A DNA stretch of 55,420 nucleotides from an uncultured Pelagibacteraceae bacterium (GTDB taxonomy: Bacteria > Pseudomonadota > Alphaproteobacteria > Pelagibacterales > Pelagibacteraceae): contig CACAFC010000007.1 of the NCBI GenBank assembly GCA_902531765.1, positions 1 through 55,420 on the forward strand, read 5' to 3'. The notes under the pieces were generated by a model. That model did not search any database. It had not been told where the DNA came from and saw only the letters and a program-made list of their open reading frames with translations. Each line of letters starts with the position of its first letter. Positions within the stretch are counted from its first letter, which is position 1. A program made the position numbers and the translations under genes. Shown in pieces: positions 1-10,320 of the stretch.

Positions 1-1
1 C

Positions 2-616
2 TGTTATGATATTGGTAAAATGATTGCTGAAATGCACCAATCTACAAAAAAAATTAATCTTACTAGAAAAAACTCAATGAGTGTCAAAAGTTTAAATCCA
101 TTACTTAAAAGTATAAGATTTAAGTCAAAAAAATTTACTAATGTAGAAAAATTTTTAAAAAATAATTTTAAAGATATAAAAACAAAATGGCCTAAAAATT
201 TACCAAGTGGAGTAATTCACGGAGATTTATTTATCGATAATATCTTTTTTAAAAATAACAAATTATCAGGAATAATTGATTTTTATTTCGCAGCTAATGA
301 CTATTTTATGTATGAAATTGCGATTTGTATTAATGCACTATGTTTTGATAAAAAAAGATCTAAGTTCGTAATGAATAAAAATAAAGTCAAAAATTTAATA
401 AAGGGTTATGAAGAGATTCGAAAAATATCAGTAAAAGAAAAAAAATCGTTAAATATTTTGTGTCGGGGGGCTGCAATTAGATATTTTATGACTAGACTTT
501 ATGACTATTCGAACACTCCAAAGACAGCATTAATTAAAATAAAAGATCCAAGAGAATATTATCAAAAGCTTGTAATACATAATAATTTAAGAACGTATAA
601 AGATTATTTGAATTGA
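2..616 (+). CDS. thrB: Homoserine kinase, APH-fold type (5' truncated by window edge)
   Basis: ATP-dependent phosphorylation of homoserine, the step before threonine synthase. The frame is open back to base 2, so the N-terminal part lies outside the window and the ATG at 20 is probably internal. Visible are the aminoglycoside-phosphotransferase-like catalytic motif VIHGDLFIDNIFF (His-Gly-Asp...Asn) followed by GIIDFYFAANDYFMYEIA, the metal-binding Asp region. This is the kinase family used for threonine synthesis in alphaproteobacteria, unrelated to the GHMP-type ThrB of enterobacteria. Its TGA overlaps the ATG of rnhA (TGATG), implying translational coupling. thrC lies about 1 kb away on the other strand, which supports the threonine role. 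Another small-molecule kinase of the same fold is possible but less likely. Confidence 0.82.
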   Translation, partial: CYDIGKMIAEMHQSTKKINLTRKNSMSVKSLNPLLKSIRFKSKKFTNVEKFLKNNFKDIKTKWPKNLPSGVIHGDLFIDNIFFKNNKLSGIIDFYFAANDYFMYEIAICINALCFDKKRSKFVMNKNKVKNLIKGYEEIRKISVKEKKSLNILCRGAAIRYFMTRLYDYSNTPKTALIKIKDPREYYQKLVIHNNLRTYKDYLN

Positions 617-1038
617 TGATTAAAATATACACTGATGGTTCATGCATTGGCAATCCTGGTCAAGGTGGCTGGGCAGCAATAATATTAGACGATGGGCAAA
701 AAATTAAAATTAAAGGGAGTAAAAAGGATACTACAAATAATCAGATGGAATTATTAGCGCCTATTAAAGCTCTTAAAGAAATTCCAAAAGGTAGCAAAGT
801 TCAAATTTTTACAGACTCTAAATACGTAAAGTCTGGAATAACAGAATGGATACATAATTGGAAAAAAAATGGATGGAAGACTTCAAACAAAAAAGAAGTG
901 AGTAATAAAGAACTCTGGACAGAATTAGACCATCTAAATAGTGAATTTGAAATAAGTTGGAATTGGGTAAAAGCGCATTCAACTGATAAATTAAATAATG
1001 AGGTAGATTTGCTGGCTAAAAATGCTGCAAAATTATAA
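616..1038 (+). CDS. rnhA: Ribonuclease HI
   Basis: Cleaves the RNA strand of RNA:DNA hybrids (R-loops, primers). The 140-residue protein has the full family layout: IYTDGSCIGNPG at the N-terminus (first catalytic Asp), NNQMEL (Glu), FTDSKYV (second Asp) and the C-terminal VKAHSTDKLNNEVDLLA with the His loop and last Asp. Length is close to the usual 145-155. The frame is open from a TTG at 613, but the ATG at 616 overlapping the thrB stop is the natural start. No terminator is obvious after it; the 52 bp that follow separate it from a convergent minus-strand small gene. Confidence 0.95.
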   Translation: MIKIYTDGSCIGNPGQGGWAAIILDDGQKIKIKGSKKDTTNNQMELLAPIKALKEIPKGSKVQIFTDSKYVKSGITEWIHNWKKNGWKTSNKKEVSNKELWTELDHLNSEFEISWNWVKAHSTDKLNNEVDLLAKNAAKL

Positions 1039-1090
1039 TTTGTACAATTTGCAACCAACATAGAGCCATGGTCCATAAAATTTTTTTCAT

Positions 1091-1216
1091 TTAAAACCCA
1101 CCTCTCCAATTGTCTTTATCTTCAAACCTGTCTTTTTCTTTTTTAGAAGTAGGTCTAAATAAAAAATAAACTGCAAGGATGATAGTTATTAAAATTATAA
1201 TTATCTCAAGTGTCAT
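1091..1216 (-). CDS. Small single-span membrane peptide, 41 aa, unknown function
   Basis: I do not recognise a family. The frame runs from ATG at 1216 to TAA at 1091 and encodes a hydrophobic segment over residues 4-20 (MTLEIIIILITIILAVYFLF) followed by a charged tail with Lys/Glu/Asp and an aromatic end (NWRGGF). This is the layout of a single-TM peptide with a polar C-terminal tail. It starts 14 bp beyond the stop of the peroxiredoxin gene on the same strand, so it would be the last gene of the cytochrome oxidase-thrC run. It could be a chance frame in AT-rich DNA, but the clean TM-plus-charged-tail pattern, the Trp and Gly-rich end and its exact fit in the gap favour a real gene. Confidence 0.55.
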   Translation of the reverse strand: MTLEIIIILITIILAVYFLFRPTSKKEKDRFEDKDNWRGGF

Positions 1217-1230
1217 AAACCCAGACCTAG

Positions 1231-1719
1231 TTATAATAAGTTATCTAATAAATTTTCAGCTGAAGTTAAGCCGCATTCTTTAGTTTCTTTTTCTTCATAA
1301 ATATTAACAACTTTGAAATTTTTAATAACCATTAAATAACGATTAGATCTAATTCCCATTCCTTTTGCATTCCGATCAACCTCTGCACCAATTGATTTTG
1401 TGAATGACAAATAAGGGTCAGATAACATTTTTATTTTATCTCCAGTATTATTAATCTCTCCCCAACCATTCATTACATAAGGATCATTAACCGATAAACA
1501 AAATATATCTTCTATTCCTTTTGTCTTGATTTTTTCTGCATGTGCCACAAAACCTGGTAGGTGAAGTTTGGAGCAAGTTGATGTAAATGCTCCAGGTAAA
1601 CCAAACAAAACAATTTTTCCATTACCTATGATTTCTCTTAAGTTACTTTTTTGCGGCTCTCCATCAACCAGTTGAAAAATCTCCGTATCAGGTATTTGAT
1701 CATTTATTTTAAGTTTCAT
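1231..1719 (-). CDS. Peroxiredoxin, Prx5 (type II) family
   Basis: Thiol peroxidase that reduces hydrogen and alkyl peroxides. The motif LPGAFTSTCSKLHLPGF around residues 41-57 is the Prx5 active site, with peroxidatic Cys49 and Thr46. The 162-residue length matches the family. The only other cysteine is in KECGLTSAENLL near the C-terminus (about residue 149), the region used by atypical 2-Cys Prx5 enzymes for resolution. Its ATG overlaps the thrC stop by 4 nt (ATGA). Position downstream of the aa3 oxidase genes suits peroxide defence linked to respiration, though that link is inference. Confidence 0.9.
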   Translation of the reverse strand: MKLKINDQIPDTEIFQLVDGEPQKSNLREIIGNGKIVLFGLPGAFTSTCSKLHLPGFVAHAEKIKTKGIEDIFCLSVNDPYVMNGWGEINNTGDKIKMLSDPYLSFTKSIGAEVDRNAKGMGIRSNRYLMVIKNFKVVNIYEEKETKECGLTSAENLLDNLL

Positions 1720-3089
1720 ATGGAATTCATTACATATTTTTTAACTTTTTCAATATCATTTGAAATAAGTTTAAATTTTTCTTTTCTATTATTAACATAT
1801 TTGAGACTTTCTGGTAAATTTTCAGTTTTTGATATTGCATCTTCTATTGCTTTTGGAAACTTACATGGATGTGCAGTTGATAATACAACACAATTTTTTT
1901 CCAGCCCTAATTTTCTAACAGCACCAATTCCAACCGCTGTATGTGGATCAACTACAATCTGATGCTCATCATTAATTGTCTTTATCATTTCAACAGTTTC
2001 GTTTTCATCAAGCATCTCAGATACAAAATTCTTTTTGATTTTATCTAAATCGTTTTTATCAATTTTATAAGTATTATTTTTTATCTCAGCCATTACATCT
2101 TTTATAACTTCTGAGTTACAATCTTTGACGTCGTATAAAAGCCTCTCAAAATTACTTGCTATTTGTATATCCATACTTGGAGTATTTGTTTCTTCAACTT
2201 TTTTTTGACTATAATCACCGCCAGATATAGCTCTGTGAAGTATGTCATTTTTATTTGTAGCTACGATTAGCTTATCAATTGGAAGGCCTAATTTTTTTGC
2301 TAAGTAGCCAGCATAAATATCGCCAAAGTTTCCTGTTGGAACAGAAAAAGATAGAGGTTGACCTTTTCCAACTTTAAAAAAAGCATAAAAATAATACACC
2401 GATTGAACAATAATTCTTGCCCAATTAATTGAATTTACCCCCGACATATTTATCGCTTTTGAAAATTTTTCGTCATTGAACATTGCTTTTACTAAATTTT
2501 GACAGTCATCAAAGTTGCCCTCTACTGCAATATTAAATACGTTACTCTCTTCATGTATTGTCATTAACCTTCTTTGTACAGGTGAAATTTTATTATTTGG
2601 GTGTAATACAAAAACATTTAAATTACTTTTTCCTTTTAAAGCATCTATTGCAGCTGCACCAGTATCACCAGAGGTTGCCACTATTATATTAATTTTTTTC
2701 TGATCACGGCCCAAATGATATTGATAAAAATTACCAATTAGTTGCATGGCAATATCTTTAAAAGCAAGTGTAGGACCATGAAATAGTTCTAATAGTTTTA
2801 GGTTTCCAAGATTAGAGATTTTAACAACATCATTAGATCTAAAATCTGAATATGCTTTTGAAATCAAAGAGATTAGATCATCTTTAGACATAAAATCTCC
2901 TATAAATGGATGAATTATTTCAGCAGCTAAATCATTGTAACTAAGATTTTTGAGATTATCTAATTCTTCTTTTTGAAATTGTTTAATTGATTTAGGAACA
3001 AAAAGTCCTCCATCATCCGCTAAACCTTTGAGGAAAACATCTTTAAAAGTAAAATTTTTCTGATTATTTCTTGTGCTAATGTAATTCAT
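1716..3089 (-). CDS. thrC: Threonine synthase
   Basis: PLP enzyme converting O-phosphohomoserine to threonine. The protein (457 aa) begins MNYISTRNN and has the usual N-terminal segment ADDGGLFVP, the PLP lysine in FHGPTLAFKDIAMQ (Lys111) and the phosphate-binding loop VATSGDTGAAA. Length and motifs fit the long bacterial/fungal-type ThrC. It directly abuts the surf1 gene (stop and start adjacent) and overlaps the peroxiredoxin start, so it is probably cotranscribed with the oxidase assembly genes. With thrB at the left edge, both final steps of threonine synthesis are in this neighbourhood but on opposite strands. Confidence 0.96.
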   Translation of the reverse strand: MNYISTRNNQKNFTFKDVFLKGLADDGGLFVPKSIKQFQKEELDNLKNLSYNDLAAEIIHPFIGDFMSKDDLISLISKAYSDFRSNDVVKISNLGNLKLLELFHGPTLAFKDIAMQLIGNFYQYHLGRDQKKINIIVATSGDTGAAAIDALKGKSNLNVFVLHPNNKISPVQRRLMTIHEESNVFNIAVEGNFDDCQNLVKAMFNDEKFSKAINMSGVNSINWARIIVQSVYYFYAFFKVGKGQPLSFSVPTGNFGDIYAGYLAKKLGLPIDKLIVATNKNDILHRAISGGDYSQKKVEETNTPSMDIQIASNFERLLYDVKDCNSEVIKDVMAEIKNNTYKIDKNDLDKIKKNFVSEMLDENETVEMIKTINDEHQIVVDPHTAVGIGAVRKLGLEKNCVVLSTAHPCKFPKAIEDAISKTENLPESLKYVNNRKEKFKLISNDIEKVKKYVMNSI

Positions 3090-3743
3090 TTAATAATTCT
3101 TTTTTCTAAAATATAAATATAGCAAAAGAATTGAAAGCGCTAATGAAAACCAAGTTATAGCGTATTTTTGATGGTTATTAGAAATATTTGCGGTAATTTT
3201 TTTTGGTCTAGGGAACTGATAATTTCCATCTAAATAAATAATATATTTAGAAAAATTTTTACCTGTAAATTTTAAGGTATCTTCTCTATTTAAACTAAAC
3301 CAGTAATTTTCATCTAAATCATTGTCTGGCTTAAAGATATTTTTTCTACCTTGTAATTTTAGGGTTCCGATAATATTTTTTTGATCAAATACGTTTATTT
3401 CTTGAGTGCCCTTCTTCTCAAATGGTATCCAACCTCTATTTATCAAAAAATTTTCATCCCCAATCGTAATTGGATTTATTACTTCAAATCCAGGAGTACC
3501 AGACTCATTTAAATTGTATAAATAAATTTGCTTATCAAAATCTATAGTCCCTGAAGTTTTAATTTTGAGAAAATTTTCTTTGTTTGATTGAGCTAATTCC
3601 ACTGGAGGATTTTTTAATGAATTTTCAATTTCTAAAATTAAGTTATTTTTCCAATTTAGACGAATAATTTGCCACGTACCTAGTCCAATAAAAACAAAAA
3701 TAAAAAAAATTATAAAGACGGAAAATAAAAACTTATGTTTCAA
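3090..3743 (-). CDS. surf1: SURF1-family cytochrome oxidase assembly protein
   Basis: Assembly factor for aa3 oxidase, associated with heme a insertion into subunit I in the inner membrane. The 217-residue protein shows the SURF1 plan: N-terminal TM (about residues 5-22) ending GLGTWQIIRLNWK, a periplasmic domain with the family motif NRGWIPFEKK, and a C-terminal TM (about 195-212) after HQKYAITWFSLA. No ATG is available: the frame begins at a TTG (3743), 8 bp after the ctaE stop, so a TTG start is inferred. Gene order ctaG-ctaE-surf1 is standard for alphaproteobacteria. Confidence 0.9.
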   Translation of the reverse strand: MKHKFLFSVFIIFFIFVFIGLGTWQIIRLNWKNNLILEIENSLKNPPVELAQSNKENFLKIKTSGTIDFDKQIYLYNLNESGTPGFEVINPITIGDENFLINRGWIPFEKKGTQEINVFDQKNIIGTLKLQGRKNIFKPDNDLDENYWFSLNREDTLKFTGKNFSKYIIYLDGNYQFPRPKKITANISNNHQKYAITWFSLALSILLLYLYFRKKNY

Positions 3744-3751
3744 GGATCAAA

Positions 3752-4540
3752 TTAACTTCCCCAAATATATATTGCAGCAAACAAAAATAACCAAACAACG
3801 TCAACAAAATGCCAATACCATGCAGCTGCTTCAAAACCAAAATGATGGTCTTTAGTAAAATGACCTAATTTTCCTCTCCATAAACATACTGCTAAAAAAA
3901 TTGTTCCAACTATAACATGGAAACCATGAAAGCCTGTTGCCATGTAAAAAACAGAGCCATAAATATGATCTGAAAAAGCAAATGTGGCATGATGATATTC
4001 ATATGCTTGAAGTGCTGTAAAAAATGCTCCAAGAATTACTGTTAGTACTAATCCTTGTATAAAACCTTTTCTATCACCCTCTAATAATGAATGGTGAGAC
4101 CAGGTGACTGTTGTTCCTGATAACAGTAAAACTAATGTGTTAATTAAAGGTATATCCCAAGGGTCAAAAGTCACAATATCTTTAGGCGGCCATACGTTTC
4201 CTACAAAATCATTTGGGAAAAGACTAACGTCAAAGTAAGCCCAAAACCAAGCAACAAAAAACATTACCTCAGATGCAATAAATAAAGTCATTCCATAACG
4301 GTGGTGAATTTGGACCACTGGGGTATGATGACCTTGATGTTCTGCTTCAATGACCACATCTCTAAACCACATATATGCGCCATAAATTAAAAGAGCTAAT
4401 CCAAGATACATTCCCCATGAGACATCGTAGTGCATATAATACACAGCACCTATTGCTAATACTAAGCAAGAAAACGAAACATAAATAGGCCAAGGACTTG
4501 GATCTACTAAATGATAATCATGTTTTTTTTCAGCTGACAT
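3752..4540 (-). CDS. ctaE: Cytochrome c oxidase subunit III
   Basis: Integral membrane subunit of the aa3 terminal oxidase that stabilises proton uptake by subunit I. The 262 residues form seven predicted TM segments and contain characteristic stretches such as HHRYGMTLFIASEVMFF, TVTWSHHSLL, GFHGFHVIVGTIFL and the C-terminal WYWHFVDVVWLFLF. Length matches bacterial and mitochondrial COX3 (about 260-275). It lies 8 bp after ctaG and 8 bp before surf1 in the same operon. Confidence 0.97.
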   Translation of the reverse strand: MSAEKKHDYHLVDPSPWPIYVSFSCLVLAIGAVYYMHYDVSWGMYLGLALLIYGAYMWFRDVVIEAEHQGHHTPVVQIHHRYGMTLFIASEVMFFVAWFWAYFDVSLFPNDFVGNVWPPKDIVTFDPWDIPLINTLVLLLSGTTVTWSHHSLLEGDRKGFIQGLVLTVILGAFFTALQAYEYHHATFAFSDHIYGSVFYMATGFHGFHVIVGTIFLAVCLWRGKLGHFTKDHHFGFEAAAWYWHFVDVVWLFLFAAIYIWGS

Positions 4541-4548
4541 TTTTTGAA

Positions 4549-5082
4549 TTATGATTGTTTATAATAATCTGTCGAGAAAAAAGTATACGACATAGTTACA
4601 TCTTCTAAGTTTTTGACACTTGGGTCATTAATCATTTCAGGGTCTAGATAAAAAGTCATTACATAAGTGGCTTTTTCTCCTGCCTTTAATTCTTGTTTTT
4701 CAAAACAAAAACAGCCAAGTTTACTATAATATTTCCCAAAACTTGCTGGTGATACATTAAAACTTGCTACACCGGCAGTTGGTTCACTACTATAATTTTC
4801 AACCTCAAACTCTATTTTATTAACTTGGCCAACTTTCACATCTATTACATTAGATTTTGCTTTAAAATTCCAGGGTAAATTATTCACATTGGTATCAAAT
4901 CTAACACTCACAACTTTATTAAGAACTATTTTAGGAGCATTATTTGAAATTTGAGTAGTGCCTCCAAAACCCGTTACTCTACAAAATAAATCATACAAAG
5001 GTACAGCAGCGTAGGATAAACCCAACATGAATACAAATATTCCTATAAGAACTAATGGTGTAAGATTTTTTTTTTGTATCAT
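4549..5082 (-). CDS. ctaG: Cytochrome c oxidase assembly protein CtaG (Cox11)
   Basis: Periplasmic, membrane-anchored copper chaperone that loads the CuB site of subunit I. It has one N-terminal TM (about residues 9-27) followed by VPLYDLFCRVTGFGGTTQ and the copper-binding CFCF motif (KLGCFCFEKQEL). At 177 aa it is slightly shorter than typical family members (about 190-200). Its ATG overlaps the TGA of the upstream 41-aa CoxF-like ORF (ATGA), so translation is likely coupled. Confidence 0.96.
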   Translation of the reverse strand: MIQKKNLTPLVLIGIFVFMLGLSYAAVPLYDLFCRVTGFGGTTQISNNAPKIVLNKVVSVRFDTNVNNLPWNFKAKSNVIDVKVGQVNKIEFEVENYSSEPTAGVASFNVSPASFGKYYSKLGCFCFEKQELKAGEKATYVMTFYLDPEMINDPSVKNLEDVTMSYTFFSTDYYKQS

Positions 5083-5204
5083 ATTGCTCTATCAAAAACC
5101 CCAGTATTATATAATGTAAATAAGAACAAAAAAATCATGAAAGCGATAATTGCTAATGCAGTCTTGATATTTTTTTTCTTTGTTTTCTTATCTGGTATAA
5201 TCAT
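5079..5204 (-). CDS. CoxF-like small membrane protein of the oxidase operon, 41 aa
   Basis: A very short gene wedged between ctaB and ctaG. ATG at 5204 overlaps the ctaB TGA (ATGA) and its TGA overlaps the ctaG ATG, so it is locked into the operon by 4-nt overlaps on both sides. It has a Lys-rich N-terminus (MIIPDKKTKKKN) and a single TM (about residues 15-33), then a short polar end, consistent with an N-in/C-out peptide. Alphaproteobacterial cta operons commonly carry a small single-TM ORF, often called CoxF, at this exact place; the assignment is by position and topology, not by alignment. The role is unknown, presumably in oxidase assembly or stability. Confidence 0.8.
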   Translation of the reverse strand: MIIPDKKTKKKNIKTALAIIAFMIFLFLFTLYNTGVFDRAI

Positions 5205-6112
5205 AAAATCTTATCTATCAGAAAAAGCACAAAAACCAAAAACAAATATAAAATAGAATAACCAAATATTGTTTTAGCTTTTTTTGCACTAAATTTGTTT
5301 TTTTTAAATCTATAAAGATCAAAACATAAATAATTATAATAAATAGTTAATAATAATGATGGAATTAAAAAAACAAGTCCAACAAAGTTAATTACATATG
5401 GAAAAATTATCACTGGAAGCATTAACAAAGAGTAAACAAAAATATTTGCTTTAGTACTTTCTATCCCGTTTGTTAAAGGGAGCATAGGTATATTTGCTTT
5501 CTTATAGTCCTCTGATTTATATAAACTTAACGCCCAAAAATGTGAGGGTGTCCAAAAGAAAATAATTAAAAAAAATACAAAAGGTTCAAGAGATAATGAT
5601 CCTGTAGCAATGGTCCAACCAATTACTGGAGGAAAAGCTCCTGCTGCTCCACCGATTACAATGTTTTGGGAGGTTCTTTTTTTTAACCAAATTGTATAAA
5701 TCAAAACGTAAAATATAATTGTAAATAGCAATATGCCTGCGGATATTCTATTTGTAAAATAATCTAGTGCAACTACTGAAATAACCGATAGGGTTATTCC
5801 AAATATGAGTGCCTGATTTTTATTCACTTTACCTGTTGGTATTGGTCTTAAGCAAGTTCTACTCATCAAAGCATCAAGATCAGACTCGTACCACATATTC
5901 AAAGCCCCTGCTGCTCCCGCACCCATTGAAACTAATAATATTCCAATTATTGCATCTTGAGTTGAAACTATAGTTGGGGCAGTCAATAACCCTACCGCAC
6001 AAGTAAATATCACAAGCGACATTACTCTTGGTTTCATCAATTTAAATAATTCAGAAAAATTCAGTAAGTCTTCCTGAGACAGATTATCTTTTTTTAATTT
6101 TGAACTACTCAT
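5201..6112 (-). CDS. ctaB: Protoheme IX farnesyltransferase (heme O synthase)
   Basis: Polytopic UbiA-superfamily prenyltransferase that attaches a farnesyl group to heme b, giving heme O, the precursor of heme A for the aa3 oxidase. The Asp-rich prenyl-diphosphate motif NMWYESDLDALMSRT followed by RPIPTGKV is clear, and about eight to nine TM segments are evident. The frame is open from a TTG at 6115, but the adjacent ATG at 6112 (303 aa) is the better start. Heme A synthase (ctaA) is not in the window. The stop overlaps the CoxF-like ORF by 4 nt. Confidence 0.96.
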   Translation of the reverse strand: MSSSKLKKDNLSQEDLLNFSELFKLMKPRVMSLVIFTCAVGLLTAPTIVSTQDAIIGILLVSMGAGAAGALNMWYESDLDALMSRTCLRPIPTGKVNKNQALIFGITLSVISVVALDYFTNRISAGILLFTIIFYVLIYTIWLKKRTSQNIVIGGAAGAFPPVIGWTIATGSLSLEPFVFFLIIFFWTPSHFWALSLYKSEDYKKANIPMLPLTNGIESTKANIFVYSLLMLPVIIFPYVINFVGLVFLIPSLLLTIYYNYLCFDLYRFKKNKFSAKKAKTIFGYSILYLFLVFVLFLIDKIL

Positions 6113-6132
6113 CAATTTTAAAGCTTTTATTC

Positions 6133-8582
<2,450 letters not shown>

Positions 8583-8642
8583 TTTTATTAGGTATATAAA
8601 GCTCTTTTATAAAAATTACACTTTAGTTTTCGCGACAATTTA

Positions 8643-9344
8643 TCAATTAATCACATAATTTACGATCGAAATTGCAGATATGACCGCGGTTTCTGACCTT
8701 AAAATATTCTCATTAATTTTAATAGGTTGAACGCCCTTAAAAGAGAGAATCTTCTCTCTTTCATTCTCTGAAAAATCTCCCTCTGGACCTATGATTATAC
8801 AAACAGGTTTATCTGTAAATTTTGATTTATCAACTTTATTAATATTAGAATTTAAATCTGTAAAAATTAGATCCACGGAATTTTTTTTTAAAAAACTATT
8901 TAAATCTTGAGCCTCTTCAATTGTTGGCACATTGATACGGTTTGATTGCTCACTAGCTTCAATTACGATTTTTTCTAAGCGATCTTTGTTAATTTTTCTA
9001 ACCACTGTTCTATCAAATATAATTGGTAAAAATTTTGTAACTCCAAGCTCTGTTGCTTTTTGCAGCATAAAATTCTGATAGTTTGATTTGATAGGAGAAA
9101 ACGCTAACCATAATTCTTTTGTTATCTCTTTTTGTCTTAGTTGTTTTATTATTTTAAATTCAACGATATTTTTGGATATTCCTAAAATTTTTGCCTCCCA
9201 TTCTCCCTCTTTATTGAATAATGAGAAAACCTCATTTTCTTTTACTCTCATTACTTTGCTTAAATAATGTGATTGATCCTTATCAAGTTTATCAATCATG
9301 TTTGCTGATAAAGTGTCTGAAAAAAATAATCTAATATTACTCAT
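8643..9344 (-). CDS. rsmE: 16S rRNA m3U1498 methyltransferase
   Basis: SPOUT-fold methyltransferase that methylates N3 of U1498 in 16S rRNA late in 30S assembly. The C-terminal SAM-binding trefoil motifs are visible: CIIIGPEGDFSENE and ENILRSETAVISAI. The N-terminal PUA-like domain includes DKDQSHYLSKVMRVKENE. Length 233 aa is typical. It is divergent from the HAD gene with only 17 bp between the two start codons, and lies 60 bp upstream of ctaC on the same strand, so it may share transcription with the oxidase genes. Confidence 0.94.
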   Translation of the reverse strand: MSNIRLFFSDTLSANMIDKLDKDQSHYLSKVMRVKENEVFSLFNKEGEWEAKILGISKNIVEFKIIKQLRQKEITKELWLAFSPIKSNYQNFMLQKATELGVTKFLPIIFDRTVVRKINKDRLEKIVIEASEQSNRINVPTIEEAQDLNSFLKKNSVDLIFTDLNSNINKVDKSKFTDKPVCIIIGPEGDFSENEREKILSFKGVQPIKINENILRSETAVISAISIVNYVIN

Positions 9345-9361
9345 TTGTGTTAAGTTAATTT

Positions 9362-10024
9362 ATGAAAAATATTAAAGCAATAATTTTTGATGCTTATGGA
9401 ACACTGTTTGATGTCAATTCAGCTGCTGAAAAATGTAAAGATAAAATTGGAGATAAATGGGAGAGTTTTGCAAACTTTTGGAGAACTACTCAACTAGAAT
9501 ACACTTGGCTTAGAAGTTTAATGAAAAGACATAAAGACTTTTGGCAAATTACTGAGGACAGCCTAGATAAATCAATGAAGACCTTTAATATAGACGCTTC
9601 AATGAAAAATGAATTATTGAATTTGTATAAAGTTCTTTCACCTTTTAAAGAGGTTCCAGAAACTCTTAAAAAATTAAAAGAAAAGAATTTCAAATTAGCT
9701 ATACTTTCAAATGGAACTCCATCACTTTTAAAAGAGTTAGTCGAAAGTAATAATTTAGATAAACTGTTCGATGATCTATTTTCAATAGAAGAAGTTGGAA
9801 TTTATAAACCAGACTCAAAAGTTTATGACTTGCCTATTAAAAAATACAAAATTAAAAGTAATAAAATTGCTTTCTTAAGTGCAAACACATGGGATGTTTC
9901 GGGGGGAGGAAATTATGGTTATCATTCTATTTGGGTAAACCGTAATAATAATATCTTTGACAATCTTGATTACAAACCCAATAATCAAATTAAAAATTTA
10001 AGTGAACTTGTCGATTTAATTTAA
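9362..10024 (+). CDS. Haloacid dehalogenase type II (HAD superfamily)
   Basis: Likely L-2-haloacid dehalogenase-type hydrolase. The first HAD motif IIFDAYGTLFDVNS (nucleophile Asp10), motif II LSNGTPS, a helical cap domain and the C-terminal SANTWDVSGGGNYGYHSIWVNR with the family-specific SxNxWD element match the type II dehalogenase subgroup at normal length (220 aa). Physiological substrates of such proteins in marine bacteria are often unclear, so dehalogenation is a family-level inference. It heads a plus-strand group with the CDGSH protein, pirin and quinone oxidoreductase. Confidence 0.88.
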   Translation: MKNIKAIIFDAYGTLFDVNSAAEKCKDKIGDKWESFANFWRTTQLEYTWLRSLMKRHKDFWQITEDSLDKSMKTFNIDASMKNELLNLYKVLSPFKEVPETLKKLKEKNFKLAILSNGTPSLLKELVESNNLDKLFDDLFSIEEVGIYKPDSKVYDLPIKKYKIKSNKIAFLSANTWDVSGGGNYGYHSIWVNRNNNIFDNLDYKPNNQIKNLSELVDLI

Positions 10025-10030
10025 ATTAAA

Positions 10031-10038
10031 AGAGGAGA
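10031..10038 (+). promoter_or_regulatory. Strong ribosome binding site of the CDGSH gene
   Basis: AGAGGAGA ends 4 bp before the ATG at 10043. Strong purine-rich Shine-Dalgarno sites are uncommon in this window, so this one points to efficient translation of the small Fe-S protein. Confidence 0.6.
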
Positions 10039-10042
10039 TAAA

Positions 10043-10282
10043 ATGAATAAAGGAAAAAGAGCAGGAGATAGTGCAATCGCAGTTGATGTTGAACAAGGTA
10101 AATCTTATTATTGGTGTAGCTGCGGTAAAAGTTCTAAACAACCTTTCTGTGATGGCTCACATAAAGGCACTGAATTTAATCCATTTGTATATAAAGCTGA
10201 GTCGGCAAAAAAAATGTTTTTTTGTGCTTGTAAACAAACAAACAATCAACCCTTTTGTGACGGTTCGCATAACAAAAAGTAA
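10043..10282 (+). CDS. Double CDGSH-type iron-sulfur protein
   Basis: Small (79 aa) soluble protein with two zinc-finger-like Fe-S motifs: CSCGKSSKQPFCDGSH and CACKQTNNQPFCDGSH. Each has the CxC...CDGSH pattern that binds a redox-active [2Fe-2S] cluster through three Cys and one His. Such tandem CDGSH (mitoNEET-like) proteins are widespread in proteobacteria; their role is thought to be electron or cluster transfer. It is preceded by a strong Shine-Dalgarno site and followed by pirin and a quinone oxidoreductase, a plausible redox-stress group. Confidence 0.93.
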   Translation: MNKGKRAGDSAIAVDVEQGKSYYWCSCGKSSKQPFCDGSHKGTEFNPFVYKAESAKKMFFCACKQTNNQPFCDGSHNKK

Positions 10283-10320
10283 CATTGAAAATTTAAATTT
10301 AATAATTACTCTAGGGACAT

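Noticed and set aside
5074-5256. 60-aa plus-strand frame over the ctaB-ctaG junction
   Set aside because: It lies antisense to the CoxF-like gene, which is fixed by ATGA overlaps with both neighbours; composition suggests a shadow.
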